Program-made: the position numbers and the translations under genes | The notes under the pieces: generated by a model | What the model saw: only the letters and a program-made list of their open reading frames with translations | Database searches by the model: none | What the model was told of the DNA's origin: nothing | Shown here: piece after piece, positions 52,220 through 60,505 of the stretch | Position numbering within the stretch: position 1 is the first letter of the stretch | Layout of the letters: the number at the start of each line of letters is the position of its first letter | Assembly (NCBI RefSeq): GCF_001662075.1 | Contig: NZ_LYPL01000009.1 | Coordinates: 62,001-126,000 of the forward strand | DNA from: Rhizobium bangladeshense | GTDB lineage: Bacteria; Pseudomonadota; Alphaproteobacteria; Rhizobiales; Rhizobiaceae | DNA length: 64,000 nucleotides | Reading direction: 5' to 3'

Positions 52220-53592
52220 GCCGGAATGCGGATCGTCGCCCTCAAGCCTCCGAGCGGGCTATCGCCGAGCGTGACGTTGCCGCCATGGCTGCGGGCAATG
52301 TCACGGGCAATCGCAAGACCGAGCCCGGTGCCCGACGCATCGAGATTGCGCGCCGCATCCAGCCGGAAGAACGGTTTGAACACGTCCTCGCGATTCTTCT
52401 CCGGAATGCCCGGCCCGTCATCGTCGAAGACAACAGTCAGCCATTTGGCGTTGTGTTTGGCTTCGATGTCGAGCCTATTGGCATAGCGGCGCGCGTTCGA
52501 GGCCAGGTTGGTGACGAGACGCATGAAGGCGTTCGGCCTGACCGATATCTCGTCGTCGCCTTCGATCGAATAGGCGAATGTCTTGCCGTGCAGGGCGAAA
52601 TCGGCCTCCAGTTTGGCGAAGATCTCGCTGAGCTTCAGTTCGCCGACATCCTCTTCGACCTCGCCGCGCGCGAAGGCCATATAGGCCTCCAGCATCGTCT
52701 GCATATCATTGACGTCGTCGTTCAGGCCATGCAGGTCGGGATTGTCGCCGGCGAGGGCCAGTTGCAGTTTGAAGCGGGTGAGGATGGTGCGCAGATCGTG
52801 GCTGACGCCGGAGAGCATCGCCGTACGCTGCTCGATCTGCCGCTCGATGCGTTCGCGCATCAAAATGAAGGCAAGGCCGGCGCGGCGGACCTCGTCGGCG
52901 CCGCGCGGATAGAAATTGTCGGGCTTCTGCCCCTTGCCGAAGCTTTCGGCCGCGCGCGCCAGCATCAGGATCGGGCGTATCTGTCCCCGCAGGAAGAGGA
53001 TCGAGATACCGATCAGCACCAGCGAGGTGCCGACCATCCAGACGATGAAGATATGGGTATTCGAAGCATAGGTCTGACTGCGTTTGGCCAGCACCCTGAG
53101 AATCTTGTTTTCAAGCTTGATGCGGATCTCGACCAGATTCGAGTTGCCGACCGTATCGATCCAGAAGGGCCGGTGGATCTCGTCGTTGATCTCGTCGCTG
53201 AGGATGCCGTCAAGGATCGAGAAGAACGGCTTGACCCGTGGCGGCGGCAGGTCGCCGTCGGGCTCGATCGAGATCTGCAGGTTGAGCTGATCACGCGCAA
53301 TCCGGATGATCTCGCCATAGTCCGAATTCTGCGGATAGGTCTCGACGATCTCGATGATCGCGGCGATGTCGCGGGTGACGGCGAGCGACAGCCGCTCCGT
53401 CACCATCTGCCAGTGGCGCTCCATGAAGACGGCGGCGACGACGGATTGCAAGAGCACCATCGGGATGATGATGATCAGCAGCGAGCGTGCGTAAAGCCCG
53501 GTGGGCAATCGGCGCCGCAGCCAGCGGACGATCCAGCGCCAGCCCGCAACAGGAGCGCGGTCTTCCCGCCGCAAGCCGTCCATTGTCGCCAT
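52216..53592 (-). CDS. EnvZ-like sensor histidine kinase
   Basis: The 458-residue inner-membrane kinase has helices at about 34-57 and 181-202 around a periplasmic sensor domain, then a HAMP linker (RPILMLARAAESFGKGQ), the phospho-accepting H265 in LSGVSHDLRTILTRFKLQLA, an N box (NLASNARRYA), G1 (DDDGPGIP), F (VFKPFFRLD) and G2 (GTGLGLAIARDIARSHGG). It forms an operon with the response regulator 79 bp upstream. The signal is unknown; the layout matches EnvZ/OmpR pairs of alphaproteobacteria. Confidence 0.92.
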   Translation of the reverse strand: MATMDGLRREDRAPVAGWRWIVRWLRRRLPTGLYARSLLIIIIPMVLLQSVVAAVFMERHWQMVTERLSLAVTRDIAAIIEIVETYPQNSDYGEIIRIARDQLNLQISIEPDGDLPPPRVKPFFSILDGILSDEINDEIHRPFWIDTVGNSNLVEIRIKLENKILRVLAKRSQTYASNTHIFIVWMVGTSLVLIGISILFLRGQIRPILMLARAAESFGKGQKPDNFYPRGADEVRRAGLAFILMRERIERQIEQRTAMLSGVSHDLRTILTRFKLQLALAGDNPDLHGLNDDVNDMQTMLEAYMAFARGEVEEDVGELKLSEIFAKLEADFALHGKTFAYSIEGDDEISVRPNAFMRLVTNLASNARRYANRLDIEAKHNAKWLTVVFDDDGPGIPEKNREDVFKPFFRLDAARNLDASGTGLGLAIARDIARSHGGNVTLGDSPLGGLRATIRIPA

Positions 53593-53671
53593 CAGCGTCG
53601 GTCCTGGCCTTTCGGAGCATGGTGCCGGAAAGTGTGAACCGTCAACGGCATCATCTTCCGCTTCCTCAAAT

Positions 53672-54373
53672 CTAGTCGATGCTCAGCCTGTATCCGATGC
53701 CGCGCACTGTCTGCAGCCAGACGGGGTTGGCCGGATCCTCCTCGATCTTGCGCCTGAGCCGGTTGATCTGCACGTCGATCGTCCGCTCACCGACCTCGGT
53801 GTCATTACCGATCAGTTCGTGGCGGGGGATCGTGTCGCCGGCGCGCCGCGCAAAGAGCAGCATGATCTCCTGCTCGCGGTCGGTGAGCCGGATCACCTCG
53901 CTGGCCTTCTTCAGCTCCTTGCGGGTCAAGGAGAAAGTATAGGGCCCGAACATGACCTGTTCGATCTTCAGCCCCTCACCGCCGGCGTTGCGGCGCAGGA
54001 TGTTGTTGATACGCAGCACCAGCTCGCGCGGATCAAAGGGCTTGGAGAGATAGTCGTCGGCGCCGGCCTCGAGGCCTTCGATGCGGTTGCCCGATTCCGC
54101 CAGCGCCGTCAGCATGATGATCGGCACGTTCTTGATGGCGCGAAGCCCGCGGGTGACGTCGATGCCGGATTCACCAGGCATCATCACATCCATGATGATG
54201 AGATCGAAATCGAGACCTGCAAGCTTGCGCTGCGCCTCGGCGCCGTCGGCCGCGACGGTGACGCGAAAACCGTTCTCCGCAAGATAACGATTGAGCAGCG
54301 CGCGAATGCGGGAGTCGTCGTCGACCACCAGCAGATGCGCCGCATCATCGGAAATACCTGTCTTGACCGCCAT
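53672..54373 (-). CDS. OmpR-family response regulator (PetR-like)
   Basis: The 233-residue regulator has a receiver domain (LLVVDDDSRIRALL, phosphorylation site D62 in LIIMDVMMPGESG, K in YLSKPFDPRELV) and a C-terminal winged helix (LTDREQEIMLLFARRAGDTI; VGERTIDVQINRLRRKIEED; VRGIGYRL). It begins directly after the stop of a MarR gene. A MarR gene overlapping an OmpR-type regulator is the petP-petR arrangement of Rhodobacter; orthology is inferred from that order and not proven. Confidence 0.92.
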   Translation of the reverse strand: MAVKTGISDDAAHLLVVDDDSRIRALLNRYLAENGFRVTVAADGAEAQRKLAGLDFDLIIMDVMMPGESGIDVTRGLRAIKNVPIIMLTALAESGNRIEGLEAGADDYLSKPFDPRELVLRINNILRRNAGGEGLKIEQVMFGPYTFSLTRKELKKASEVIRLTDREQEIMLLFARRAGDTIPRHELIGNDTEVGERTIDVQINRLRRKIEEDPANPVWLQTVRGIGYRLSID

Positions 54374-54865
54374 TCAATCCGCCTTCTTTCTGTCCCGCAT
54401 GCCCCCGAGGAAGGCCTTCACCCCCTCCCGCACCTGCGCGGAGGCTCCTTCGAATGCCCGCTCAATGCGGCGCGATTGCGGCTCTGCAAGCGCAAGCGCC
54501 AGCTCGCGCCCCGATTTCGTCGGATAAAGCTTGCGCTGCCGCCGGTCCTCAGGCCCCGCCACCTGGCGAATATAGCCTGAATCGATCAGCTGTTTCAGCA
54601 CCCTTGCAAGACTCTGCTTGGTGATCTTCAGCGTGTCGAGAAGATCGGCCACCGTCATGCCGGGATTGCGGTTGACGAAATGCACGACACGATGATGCGC
54701 CCGGCCGAAACCGCTCTTTTCGAGGATGGCGTCGGGATCGGAAACGAAGTCGCGATAAGCAAAGAAGAACAGCTCGATGATCTCGAAATCGATCGTCTCG
54801 GTATCTTCCATCGGCGTGGCCAGCGGCTCCGGCTTGCCCGCTTTCGGACCGGTCTGTCGTGACAC
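54374..54865 (-). CDS. MarR-family regulator (PetP-like)
   Basis: The 163-residue protein has a helical dimer part (IIELFFFAYRDFVSDPDAIL), a winged helix (MTVADLLDTLKITKQSLARV, then LKQLIDSGYIRQ) and the MarR wing signature PEDRRQRKLYPTKSGRELA. It is the first gene of a three-gene unit with the response regulator (stop and start abut) and kinase. It may modulate the same regulon. Confidence 0.88.
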   Translation of the reverse strand: MSRQTGPKAGKPEPLATPMEDTETIDFEIIELFFFAYRDFVSDPDAILEKSGFGRAHHRVVHFVNRNPGMTVADLLDTLKITKQSLARVLKQLIDSGYIRQVAGPEDRRQRKLYPTKSGRELALALAEPQSRRIERAFEGASAQVREGVKAFLGGMRDRKKAD

Positions 54866-55206
54866 TCGGCTTTCCTTTCTCTTCCCCGCACTGCGGGACG
54901 CTTTTGGGGATAGGCCAGTTTTATTGACTTAAATCTGCGTCGTTGCTGGCTTTCCGAACTCTGCGGCAGCCCCGCACGGACCTTTATCTGCTTGGCATTT
55001 TCTTGGAACCAAGGCCCATCCGGCGCACCGCGCAACTTCCCCCTGCGTTTGTGGATAAAACGTAATGGGGACAACAATCAACAGGCACCGCGCGTGAAGC
55101 GCCGGAGGTGTCAAGCTGATCGCTTGGCGCGGCAGCGGGATGATGGGCGGTTTGGCGCGGGCCGACTGCATCTATCCGGTGGCGATCGCCGCTCGGCCTA
55201 GGCTTC
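54866..55206. promoter_or_regulatory. Upstream region of the MarR operon
   Basis: The approximately 340-bp interval must contain the promoter for the MarR-OmpR-kinase operon near its left end. No gene, RNA or clear operator is visible to me. Confidence 0.3.
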
Positions 55207-55239
55207 TTTCGTCATGCTCAGGCTTTCCCGAGCATCTGC
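55207..55239. repeat. Rhizobial dispersed palindrome (TCATGCTCGGG type), copy 2
   Basis: The 33-bp element TTTCGTCATGCTCAGG...CCCGAGCATCTGC differs by few bases from the copy at 22815-22848. Confidence 0.7.
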
Positions 55240-55266
55240 TTCCGTTTGAATCGAGGTGTCATCAAA

Positions 55267-55292
55267 CTAAAAGGCGGCCCGCGGGCCGCCTC
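55267..55292 (-). terminator. Terminator of the SH3-domain gene
   Basis: On the minus strand GGCGGCCCGCGGGCCGCC, a perfect palindrome (55273-55290), is followed by TTTTAG. Confidence 0.75.
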
Positions 55293-55311
55293 GTTCAAAT
55301 TCCCGATCACG

Positions 55312-55929
55312 TCATTCATAGACATAGACGATCCGGCGCGTGCCGGGATCGACCAGGACGGGACGGTCGTTGATCCTGGTATAGCGGTATTCATAGTCGG
55401 GGATGGTCTGGAACGTGACATCACCCGGCACCTCCGCACCGACGACGACATCGCCGCCGAGCCGCACCGTCTCGGTTGGATTGGTTTCGATATAGGTGCG
55501 CACCGTCTCCGGCGGAGTGATGGTCTCGACAGCCCCGACCGGGCCGATCAATTCGTCGCCTGGCGCCGGCTGCGGGTCAACCGGGACGACGCTGGCGGTC
55601 GACTCGTATGTGACGACGGGAACGCCGATTTCGGCGCGGTGCTGCTCGACGATCACCTGGTTGCCGCCATACTCCATCTGCAGATAATCGGCATAGACCC
55701 AGCCGCGCATGCCGTTGACGTCGACGCGGCACCAGCGGCTGCCTTCGATACAGCCATCGAGCACTGCGGTCGAGCCGCGGGTGGCAAGGCCGACTGTCGG
55801 ATATTGCGGACCCGGGCCTGCGCGGACGTTGAGGTCGTTGACTGTGGTCGCGACCATCTCCGCCTGCGCCAGACCGCCGGTCGCCAGGAGCACGGCTCCA
55901 GCCAATAGGATGTTTCTCTTCAAGGTCAT
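55312..55929 (-). CDS. Secreted SH3-domain protein
   Basis: The 205-residue protein has a signal peptide (NILLAGAVLLATGGLAQA) and a bacterial SH3 (SH3b) domain (VNDLNVRAGPGPQYPTVGLA ... MRGWVYADYLQ) with a cysteine pair (DGCIEGSRWC). A Pro/Thr/Val-rich C-terminal region carries DUF1236-like repeats ending YTRINDRPVLVDPGTRRIVY. It probably binds peptidoglycan or another envelope component. The ATG at 55929 has GGAG 8 nt upstream. It ends at a palindromic terminator. Confidence 0.88.
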   Translation of the reverse strand: MTLKRNILLAGAVLLATGGLAQAEMVATTVNDLNVRAGPGPQYPTVGLATRGSTAVLDGCIEGSRWCRVDVNGMRGWVYADYLQMEYGGNQVIVEQHRAEIGVPVVTYESTASVVPVDPQPAPGDELIGPVGAVETITPPETVRTYIETNPTETVRLGGDVVVGAEVPGDVTFQTIPDYEYRYTRINDRPVLVDPGTRRIVYVYE

Positions 55930-56214
55930 GTGAGCGTCTCCTTGGTTTCGATGGCCGGACAACGCGCGGCGTTCCACGATGTTCCCCTCGACTGCGCCCG
56001 ACAAATGGGCGGCTCCAGAGAGCCACGCACAAGCATTTGAAAAATCTAGAAAAACATGTTTCTACCGCTGCATGGCGATAGCGGAGAACCCCATAAATTT
56101 GTGTTGCAGCTTGTCTTTTTGCCGTGAAACAGCTCGCGCCAGCAGCAGATTTCGGCTGTCCTTGCTGCCGTTTCGAACTATACCTGAGCACCCGAGACAC
56201 CAAGCGAGGCACTT

Positions 56215-56916
56215 ATGGGCATGCTCCAGGCCGGCATCATTCCGGTGACACCTTTTCAACAGAACTGCACGGTCTTCTTCGATCCCGACACCCAGGAAGG
56301 CGTCGTCGTCGATCCGGGTGGCGACGTGCCGCTCATTCTCCAGGCGATCGGGAAAAGCGGCCTGACCATCAAGGAAATCTGGCTGACGCACGGCCACCTC
56401 GACCATGCCGGCGGCGCCAAAGAGTTGAAGGAAGCTCTCGGCGTCGACATCGTCGGCCCCCACCAAGACGACCTGCCGCTGTTAGAGCGCATCGAGACCC
56501 AGGCGGCGAACTACGGCATATCCGGATTGCGCAACGTCCTGCCCGACCGTTGGCTCAAGGATGGCGACAAGGTTTCGTTCGGCGCCCACGAGTTTGAGGT
56601 CTATCACGCGCCCGGCCATGCACCCGGCCATGTCATCTATTTCAACCGCGCCCAGAACTTCGCCCATCTCGGCGACGTGCTCTTCAACGGCTCGATCGGC
56701 CGTACAGATCTGCCGGGCGGCAATCATCAGCAGCTGTTGGATTCGATCCGCGATAAAGTCCTGCCGCTCGGCGACGAGGTCGGCTTCATCTGCGGCCACG
56801 GCCCTGGCAGCCGCATCGGCGACGAACGCCGCAGCAATCCGTTCCTGCAGGAGATTAGAGCACGTGACGGCTCGGATGCGGGCAAATCAGGCGCAACGCC
56901 CGATAAAAGGATGTGA
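56215..56916 (+). CDS. MBL-fold metallo-hydrolase (glyoxalase II-like)
   Basis: The 233-residue protein has the metal-binding motif LTHGHLDHAGG, further histidines in VYHAPGHAPGHVIYF, the bridging Asp in HLGDVLFNGSIGRTDLPGG and the final His in FICGHGPGS. The layout fits small hydroxyacylglutathione hydrolase-like enzymes (YcbL type) acting on thioesters. Starts at 56215 and 56221 are both possible. It stands alone; the 200 bp downstream contain no supported gene. Confidence 0.9.
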   Translation: MGMLQAGIIPVTPFQQNCTVFFDPDTQEGVVVDPGGDVPLILQAIGKSGLTIKEIWLTHGHLDHAGGAKELKEALGVDIVGPHQDDLPLLERIETQAANYGISGLRNVLPDRWLKDGDKVSFGAHEFEVYHAPGHAPGHVIYFNRAQNFAHLGDVLFNGSIGRTDLPGGNHQQLLDSIRDKVLPLGDEVGFICGHGPGSRIGDERRSNPFLQEIRARDGSDAGKSGATPDKRM

Positions 56917-57112
56917 GCTAGATGCGGAGCCTCAACAGGTTGTCCTCGGTCGGCCCGTTTTCAGCCAACCTGAAGGACCGGGCATCTCTAGCCAGGATCA
57001 GAGGCGATCGGCTCGGATGTACCAAGGGGCATGTCTGTCGCCAATCGCCTCTGCCCTGACGAAAACCTGCTCCGGCAGAATGCTTCAAGCTAACCAGGAA
57101 AGGCTCCAAGGC

Positions 57113-57454
57113 TCACATCATCTTCTGGCCATTCGGCACCGGCTGCTCGACCGCGGCGAGCACGATCGCGCCGTTCTCATCCGCAAACCCCAGCGTCAGT
57201 ACTTCCGAACGGAACGGCCCGATCTGGCGTGGCGGGAAGTTGACAACGCCAAGGACCTGCCGGCCGATCAGCCTTTCCGGCGTATAATGCATGGTGATTT
57301 GCGCCGAGGATTTTTTCACGCCGATGTCGGGGCCGAAATCGATGACCAGCTTGAACGCCGGTTTGCGCGCTTCCGGAAAAGGACTGGCCTCGACGATCGT
57401 GCCGACACGGATATCGACACGATCAAAATCGGCGTAGGTAATCTCTTCGGCCAT
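57113..57454 (-). CDS. tRNA-binding domain protein (CsaA-like)
   Basis: The 113-residue OB-fold protein matches CsaA/Trbp111: YADFDRVDIRVGTIVEASPF, KPAFKLVIDFGPDIGVKKSS, INFPP-like VVNFPPRQIGPFRSEVLTLG and DENGAIVLAAVEQPVPNGQK. CsaA proteins bind tRNA or unfolded proteins and have chaperone-like activity. It is 11 bp downstream of proC and likely in the same operon. Confidence 0.92.
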   Translation of the reverse strand: MAEEITYADFDRVDIRVGTIVEASPFPEARKPAFKLVIDFGPDIGVKKSSAQITMHYTPERLIGRQVLGVVNFPPRQIGPFRSEVLTLGFADENGAIVLAAVEQPVPNGQKMM

Positions 57455-57465
57455 AAGGGGCTCCG

Positions 57466-58293
57466 TCAGCCGGCCAATTCCTCGGCCCGCTTGCGCGCCG
57501 CCGCGAGTGCCTTATCGAACAAAGGCTGCATGCCGTTTTCGGCCATCAGCACCGCCAACGCCGCAGCCGTCGTGCCGCCCGGAGAAGTCACGTTCTGCCG
57601 CAGCCGCGAAGCATCGTCGGGGGACTGGTGCAAAAGTTCACCAGCCCCCGCGACAGTTTCCCGCGCAAGACGCATGGCGAGGTCCGCCTGCAGGCCGAGC
57701 TTACGGCCCGCCTCCGCCATACATTCGACGAGATAGAAGACATAAGCCGGGCCGCTGCCGGAAAGCGCCGTCACAGCATCGATATCGGCTTCCGCTGGCA
57801 CCCATTCGACCGGGCCGGAGACGCGCAGAAGCGAATGGACGCGCTCGCGCTGCTGATCGCTGACCGCTGAATTGGCATAGGCCCCGGTGACGCCACGGCC
57901 GACCATGGCCGGCGTGTTCGGCATGGCCCGAACCATGGCGGCTTTCCCGAGATGCTTTTCGAGAAAACCGAGCGACTTGCCGGCAGCGACCGAGACGACG
58001 ACCGTCTCTGGCCCGACAGCGCTTTTCACCGTCGGCAACACCGCCTCCATCACCTGCGGCTTCACCGCAAGGAACAAGACGCCTGCCTTCAACGCTGCCG
58101 GAAGCGCCGCAAGGTGGGTCGCTCCCGCCTCGCCGATCGTCGCCAGTATCGCCGGCGACGGTCCGGGATCGACGACGATGACGGCCGAGCCCGGAACGCC
58201 GCTCTTCAACCAGCCGGAGAGCATCGCGCCGCCCATATTGCCGGCGCCGATCAGAACGACGGGATGCTTCGAGGAGAAAGCCTTGGCTGGCAT
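57466..58293 (-). CDS. proC: Pyrroline-5-carboxylate reductase
   Basis: The 275-residue enzyme performs the last step of proline synthesis with NAD(P)H. It shows VVLIGAGNMGGAMLSGWLKS at the N-terminus, VLFLAVKPQVMEAVLP, MVRAMPNTPAMVGRGVTGAY and the C-terminal signature ALSGSGPAYVFYLVECMAEA with VTSPGGTTAAAL. The ATG at 58293 follows one base after the stop of the YbjN-like gene, so translation is coupled. Confidence 0.96.
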   Translation of the reverse strand: MPAKAFSSKHPVVLIGAGNMGGAMLSGWLKSGVPGSAVIVVDPGPSPAILATIGEAGATHLAALPAALKAGVLFLAVKPQVMEAVLPTVKSAVGPETVVVSVAAGKSLGFLEKHLGKAAMVRAMPNTPAMVGRGVTGAYANSAVSDQQRERVHSLLRVSGPVEWVPAEADIDAVTALSGSGPAYVFYLVECMAEAGRKLGLQADLAMRLARETVAGAGELLHQSPDDASRLRQNVTSPGGTTAAALAVLMAENGMQPLFDKALAAARKRAEELAG

Positions 58294-58294
58294 C

Positions 58295-58795
58295 TTATGC
58301 CTCGCCGACCGTTTCGAACAGCACGGCTTCCATTGCCTTGGACGCATCCATGCCGGACCAGACGACGAACTGGAAAGCCTGGAAATAGGCCTCGCAGGTG
58401 TCGAGCGCGCTGGAAAGCAGCACCTCCACCTGGCGGTTGGTCGGCTCGGCGCCGCCGGCAAGCAGCAGCGACTGCCTGAAGATGACGACGTCTTCCTGGC
58501 GCCAGAGGTCGAAATGCCCCATCAACACCTGCCCGTTGATCGCCGAGAGCAGCTTGACCACCTCGTTGACCCGGATGTCGGGGACCTTGATATCGAAGGC
58601 GCAGCCAAGATGCAGCGCCTCGAATTCCTCCATCCAGGAGAAGGAGACATGATAGTCCGCCCAGCGCCCCTCGACCGTCATTGCGATCTCGTCCTCGCCG
58701 GACCGTTCGAACGACCAGTCATTGTTGGAGGCCACGTACTCGATCATATCGACCGGGTTCGACTGACGCTCGACTTCCAATTCCATCAGGTTCAT
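58295..58795 (-). CDS. YbjN-domain protein
   Basis: The 166-residue protein fits the YbjN family: NPVDMIEYVASNNDWSFERS, HVSFSWMEEFEALHLGCAFD and NGQVLMGHFDLWRQEDVVIF. The family is thought to act as a sensory or chaperone-like protein; the E. coli member affects motility and stress responses. The start at 58795 has AAGGTG just upstream. It heads the ybjN-proC-csaA unit. Confidence 0.88.
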   Translation of the reverse strand: MNLMELEVERQSNPVDMIEYVASNNDWSFERSGEDEIAMTVEGRWADYHVSFSWMEEFEALHLGCAFDIKVPDIRVNEVVKLLSAINGQVLMGHFDLWRQEDVVIFRQSLLLAGGAEPTNRQVEVLLSSALDTCEAYFQAFQFVVWSGMDASKAMEAVLFETVGEA

Positions 58796-59129
58796 GCAGC
58801 ACCTTCTTGACCGGAATGAATGCGACTTAACTTCGTGTACGAACACAAGAAAGACACACGCAAATACCGGAAACCACCACCGGATGATCGTTGAACCGCT
58901 GCCAGACTTAACGCAGATAACCTGCCCGGAGCTTACCAAGTCGCTTCGAATCATCATTTAAAATCAGTGTATAATGACCCTTGCCACCTGCCAGCCCCCT
59001 GAGCGGAAAATAGGGCGCTGCCACTGTGGAAAGCACTTCGAAACTCAATTCAGAAGGGAGAATAAGCGACTCTGCGTATTGGCTTTTTTGGCAGTGTCCA
59101 CAGGTGGAAAACTCACCTGAATTTTTTGT
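58796..59129. other. Intergenic region upstream of the ybjN-like gene
   Basis: About 330 bp contain no supported gene. The right end leads into a long hairpin. Promoters of the ybjN-proC operon must lie near the left end. Confidence 0.35.
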
Positions 59130-59171
59130 GACAGACACGGCATGGGGCAATGAGGCCATGCCGTGTCTGTC
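59130..59171. terminator. Long perfect hairpin after the BMFP gene
   Basis: GACAGACACGGCATGG (59130-59145) is the exact inverse complement of CCATGCCGTGTCTGTC (59156-59171), with a 10-nt loop. It lies 5 bp after the BMFP stop on the minus strand. The expected T-run is missing there; a T6 run precedes it on the plus strand. It may be a terminator or an mRNA 3'-end stabiliser. Confidence 0.5.
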
Positions 59172-59176
59172 GGAAC

Positions 59177-59437
59177 TCAGTGGCCTTCGCCGGCAAGCCT
59201 TGCTTCCAACGCCGCGATGCGGGCGGCGAGCGCCTCGTTTTCGTCGCGTGCCTTGATCGCCATCTCGCGCACAGCCTCGAATTCCTCGCGCTTGACGACG
59301 TCCATGCTGTTCAGCCAACGCTCGGCCTGGGCGTTGAAAGCCGTCTCGATCTCCTTGCGGACTCCCTGGGCAGCACCTGCCGCGTCGGTCATCAGCTTGG
59401 CGAACTCATCCATGATGCGGTTCGTTCCGGTCGTCAT
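59177..59437 (-). CDS. BMFP-domain accessory factor (UbiK-like)
   Basis: The 86-residue protein (RIMDEFAKLMTDAAGAAQGV, then a long coiled coil REEFEAVREMAIKARDENEA ending ALEARLAGE) has the layout of BMFP/YqiC proteins. E. coli UbiK (YqiC) helps aerobic ubiquinone synthesis and binds lipids. The ATG at 59437 has GGAG 9 nt upstream. It is divergent from lgt. Confidence 0.88.
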   Translation of the reverse strand: MTTGTNRIMDEFAKLMTDAAGAAQGVRKEIETAFNAQAERWLNSMDVVKREEFEAVREMAIKARDENEALAARIAALEARLAGEGH

Positions 59438-59639
59438 GGCGTTTTTCTCCTTCGGATGCGGTGAATTCGACCCTTCAGGGCCTTGAAGATTGAGGTAGGG
59501 CTTCGCCGTCGGCGATGCAAGCGCTTTGCACGGGATAGTCCTCGCCGGACCGGGCTGCGAAAGCGAGATCACGAACAATGGACTTGACCGTCCGGGATCG
59601 CAGCGGCATGTTCCGCCGACTTCAAAGGATGGGAAAACC

Positions 59640-60488
59640 TTGCCGATAGCCGCCGATCTCCTTGCCATCATGCCTTTCCCGGACATCGATCCGATCGCCT
59701 TTTCGATCGGTCCGCTGGCGATTCACTGGTACGGTCTCGCCTATGTCGCCGGCATCCTGCTCGGCTGGGCCTATGCCCGCCGCATCGCTGCCAATGACGG
59801 TCTCTGGCCCGGCAACGTGTCGCCGATATCAAGGGTGCAGCTCGACGATTTCATCGTCTGGGCAGCCCTCGGCGTCGTCCTTGGCGGTCGCCTCGGCTAT
59901 ATTTTCTTCTATGATCTCACAGCCGTCCTGCATGATCCCGTGCGTGCGGTTCAGATCTGGAACGGCGGCATGTCGTTCCATGGCGGCCTGGCCGGCACGA
60001 CGATCGTCATGATCCTCTTTGCCCGTCGCCACGCCATTCCGATCTGGAGCCTGTTCGACATCGTCGCCACGGTCGTCCCCTTCGGACTGTTCTTCGGCCG
60101 CATCGCCAATTTCATCAATGGCGAACTCTGGGGCCGGTTGACAGACGTACCCTGGGCCGTGGTCTTCCCGACCGGCGGTCCTTTCGCCCGCCACCCGAGC
60201 CAGCTCTACGAGGCCGGCCTCGAAGGCATCGTCCTGCTTCTGGTTCTGGCCGCCCTCGTCTATGGCATGCGCGCGCTGAAAAGCCCCGGCTTCGTCACCG
60301 GCGTCTTCGTCTGCGGCTATGCGCTGTCGCGGATCTTCGTCGAATTCTTCCGCGAGCCCGACGCCCAGCTCGGCTACCTCCTCGGCACCACCTGGCTGAC
60401 CATGGGCATGGTTCTCTCCTCGCCGATGATCCTGCTCGGTCTCTGGGCGATGCTGCGCGCCCGTCGCCAGGCTGCGCTGCAGCTCTGA
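59640..60488 (+). CDS. lgt: Prolipoprotein diacylglyceryl transferase
   Basis: The 282-residue inner-membrane enzyme adds diacylglycerol to the lipobox cysteine of prolipoproteins. It has seven helices, IGPLAIHWYGLAYVAGILLG, the essential GGRLGYIFFY and MSFHGGLAG, and the Lgt signature FFGRIANFINGELWGR. The reading frame supports TTG at 59640 (LPIAADLLAIMPFP) or ATG at 59670; the TTG gives the more usual N-terminus. It starts a run of same-strand genes (midA-like, pgeF, M24). Confidence 0.95.
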   Translation: MPIAADLLAIMPFPDIDPIAFSIGPLAIHWYGLAYVAGILLGWAYARRIAANDGLWPGNVSPISRVQLDDFIVWAALGVVLGGRLGYIFFYDLTAVLHDPVRAVQIWNGGMSFHGGLAGTTIVMILFARRHAIPIWSLFDIVATVVPFGLFFGRIANFINGELWGRLTDVPWAVVFPTGGPFARHPSQLYEAGLEGIVLLLVLAALVYGMRALKSPGFVTGVFVCGYALSRIFVEFFREPDAQLGYLLGTTWLTMGMVLSSPMILLGLWAMLRARRQAALQL

Positions 60489-60505
60489 CACGGCGGATAA
60501 ACGAC

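Noticed and set aside
56918..57109. Short minus-strand ORF downstream of the MBL gene
   Set aside because: No ribosome site, no domain, arginine-rich; an inverted repeat (AGAGGCGAT...ATCGCCTCT) explains the open frame better.
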